From Candidatus Methanomethylophilaceae archaeon (GTDB lineage Archaea > Thermoplasmatota > Thermoplasmata > Methanomassiliicoccales > Methanomethylophilaceae): a stretch of DNA of 6,762 nt. Of the stretch, positions 6,211-6,762 are shown in pieces (position 1 is the stretch's first letter; every line of letters begins with the position of its first letter). The position numbers were made by a program, and so were the translations under genes. The notes beneath the pieces were generated by a model. The model worked only from the letters and a program-made list of their open reading frames with translations. It did no database searches and was not told the DNA's origin. The DNA lies in assembly GCA_013329105.1 (NCBI GenBank), contig DUKW01000123.1, positions 1 to 6,762 on the forward strand, given 5' to 3'.

Positions 6211-6762
6211 AAAAATGCCTCGTGACCGCATGCACCCAGCGCTGTTTCTTCCATCTATAATCTTATTGATAGTATCTTTAACGTTTTTGGATTCCAGAAC
6301 TATTGCTTTGCTCATCCCGTCACTTCTAGTCCTACCTTTTTTTATTGCATCCATATTACAGCGCCCACCCCGTAAGGAAGATGTAGGAAAGATCATTGAA
6401 AGGGAATCGGCAGAGCTTGTAGCCTTACTTTCCGTGGAGCTTCATCGGGGCGGTACTTTAGAATCTGCAATGGAGTTCGTCTCAGAGACTGATGGGCTTC
6501 GCTCAGCCGGATATATGCGTCGTATATTATGGGAGGTCGAGACACGAATAAGACCTAACGTCAGCGAGGCTCTTCTCTCTCTGATCTCTGAGAATCATGT
6601 AGATCATTCAACGTCAATGGCCATTCAACTTTTGATGGCAGCGGCTACCGCCGCCCCTGGTGATGAGAGAACAGATCTCATAGAAGAAGCAAATAGAATC
6701 GCAGTGGATGGGATGCGCTCCACGATGGAGCGTTATGCCGCATCCCTTAATCTTCCAGGGAT
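6203..6762 (+). CDS. tadC: TadC-like / type II secretion F-domain membrane platform protein (3' end cut)
   Basis: The first 186 residues of a protein that continues beyond the window. Two hydrophobic segments near the N-terminus (about residues 13-29 and 33-52, counted from TTG 6203) are followed by a basic turn and a soluble helical domain with the pattern SAELVALLSVELHRGGTLESA (about 69-89), typical of the cytosolic T2SF domain where long helices precede a conserved Gly-Gly turn. This is the arrangement of archaeal TadC/FlaJ-like platform proteins, which sit in the membrane and couple the ATPase to filament assembly. Its position directly after the TadA-like gene supports this. The start is a choice: TTG 6203 lies 7 bases behind GGAGG (6191-6195) and overlaps the ATPase by 8 bp, whereas in-frame ATG 6215 would be 19 bases away. 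TTG is therefore preferred, with ATG possible. Further membrane segments and a second T2SF domain expected downstream cannot be checked here. Confidence 0.85.
   Translation, partial: MNKKMPRDRMHPALFLPSIILLIVSLTFLDSRTIALLIPSLLVLPFFIASILQRPPRKEDVGKIIERESAELVALLSVELHRGGTLESAMEFVSETDGLRSAGYMRRILWEVETRIRPNVSEALLSLISENHVDHSTSMAIQLLMAAATAAPGDERTDLIEEANRIAVDGMRSTMERYAASLNLPG

Noticed and set aside
1..6762. CRISPR arrays, tRNA or rRNA genes, insertion sequences, phage or defence genes
   Set aside because: No direct repeat arrays, no cloverleaf-like segments, no transposase motifs and no defence-type domains were seen on either strand; genes fill almost the whole window.

Overview
The window looks like a piece of an archaeal chromosome, most likely euryarchaeal. 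The first gene is the archaeal-type (ApgM) cofactor-independent phosphoglycerate mutase. The last genes encode an archaeal TadA-like secretion/pilus ATPase and a TadC-like membrane platform protein. Two small proteins carry N-termini that fit archaeal class III (prepilin-type) signal peptides. The sparse Shine-Dalgarno use and the TATA-like box at leaderless spacing also fit archaea. A Thermoplasmata or methanogen-like source is possible, but that is an impression and not something the sequence proves.

Layout, left to right. Bases 1-1215 (+): apgM, missing only its first few codons at the window edge. It converges with a minus-strand cluster at 1212-4014, and the two 3' ends overlap by 4 bp. 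In transcription order the cluster holds a U32-family Fe-S-type protein (RlhA-like, 643 aa from its ATG), a 135-aa pilin-like protein (GTG start) and a 140-aa pilin-like protein that overlaps it by 8 bp. A 61-bp divergent intergenic region (4015-4075) separates this from a plus-strand cluster: a 161-aa protein with four CxxC motifs, the TadA-like ATPase (550 aa, ATGA overlap with the Cys-rich gene), and the TadC-like protein (8-bp overlap, TTG start behind a strong ribosome binding site), which runs off the right end. Coding density is very high and no gap exceeds about 60 bp.

How the parts may fit together: TadA (motor) and TadC (platform) form the core of a type IV pilus-like machine, and the two class III signal-peptide proteins on the other strand are the obvious candidates for its pilin or pseudopilin subunits. 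The Cys-rich protein, translationally coupled to the motor, is the least explained component and the best candidate for something undescribed. The U32 protein is probably an rRNA- or tRNA-modifying enzyme, so its place between the pilin genes and the motor may be incidental. Several start codons were reassigned because the longest open frames begin at weak TTG codons or create long overlaps.
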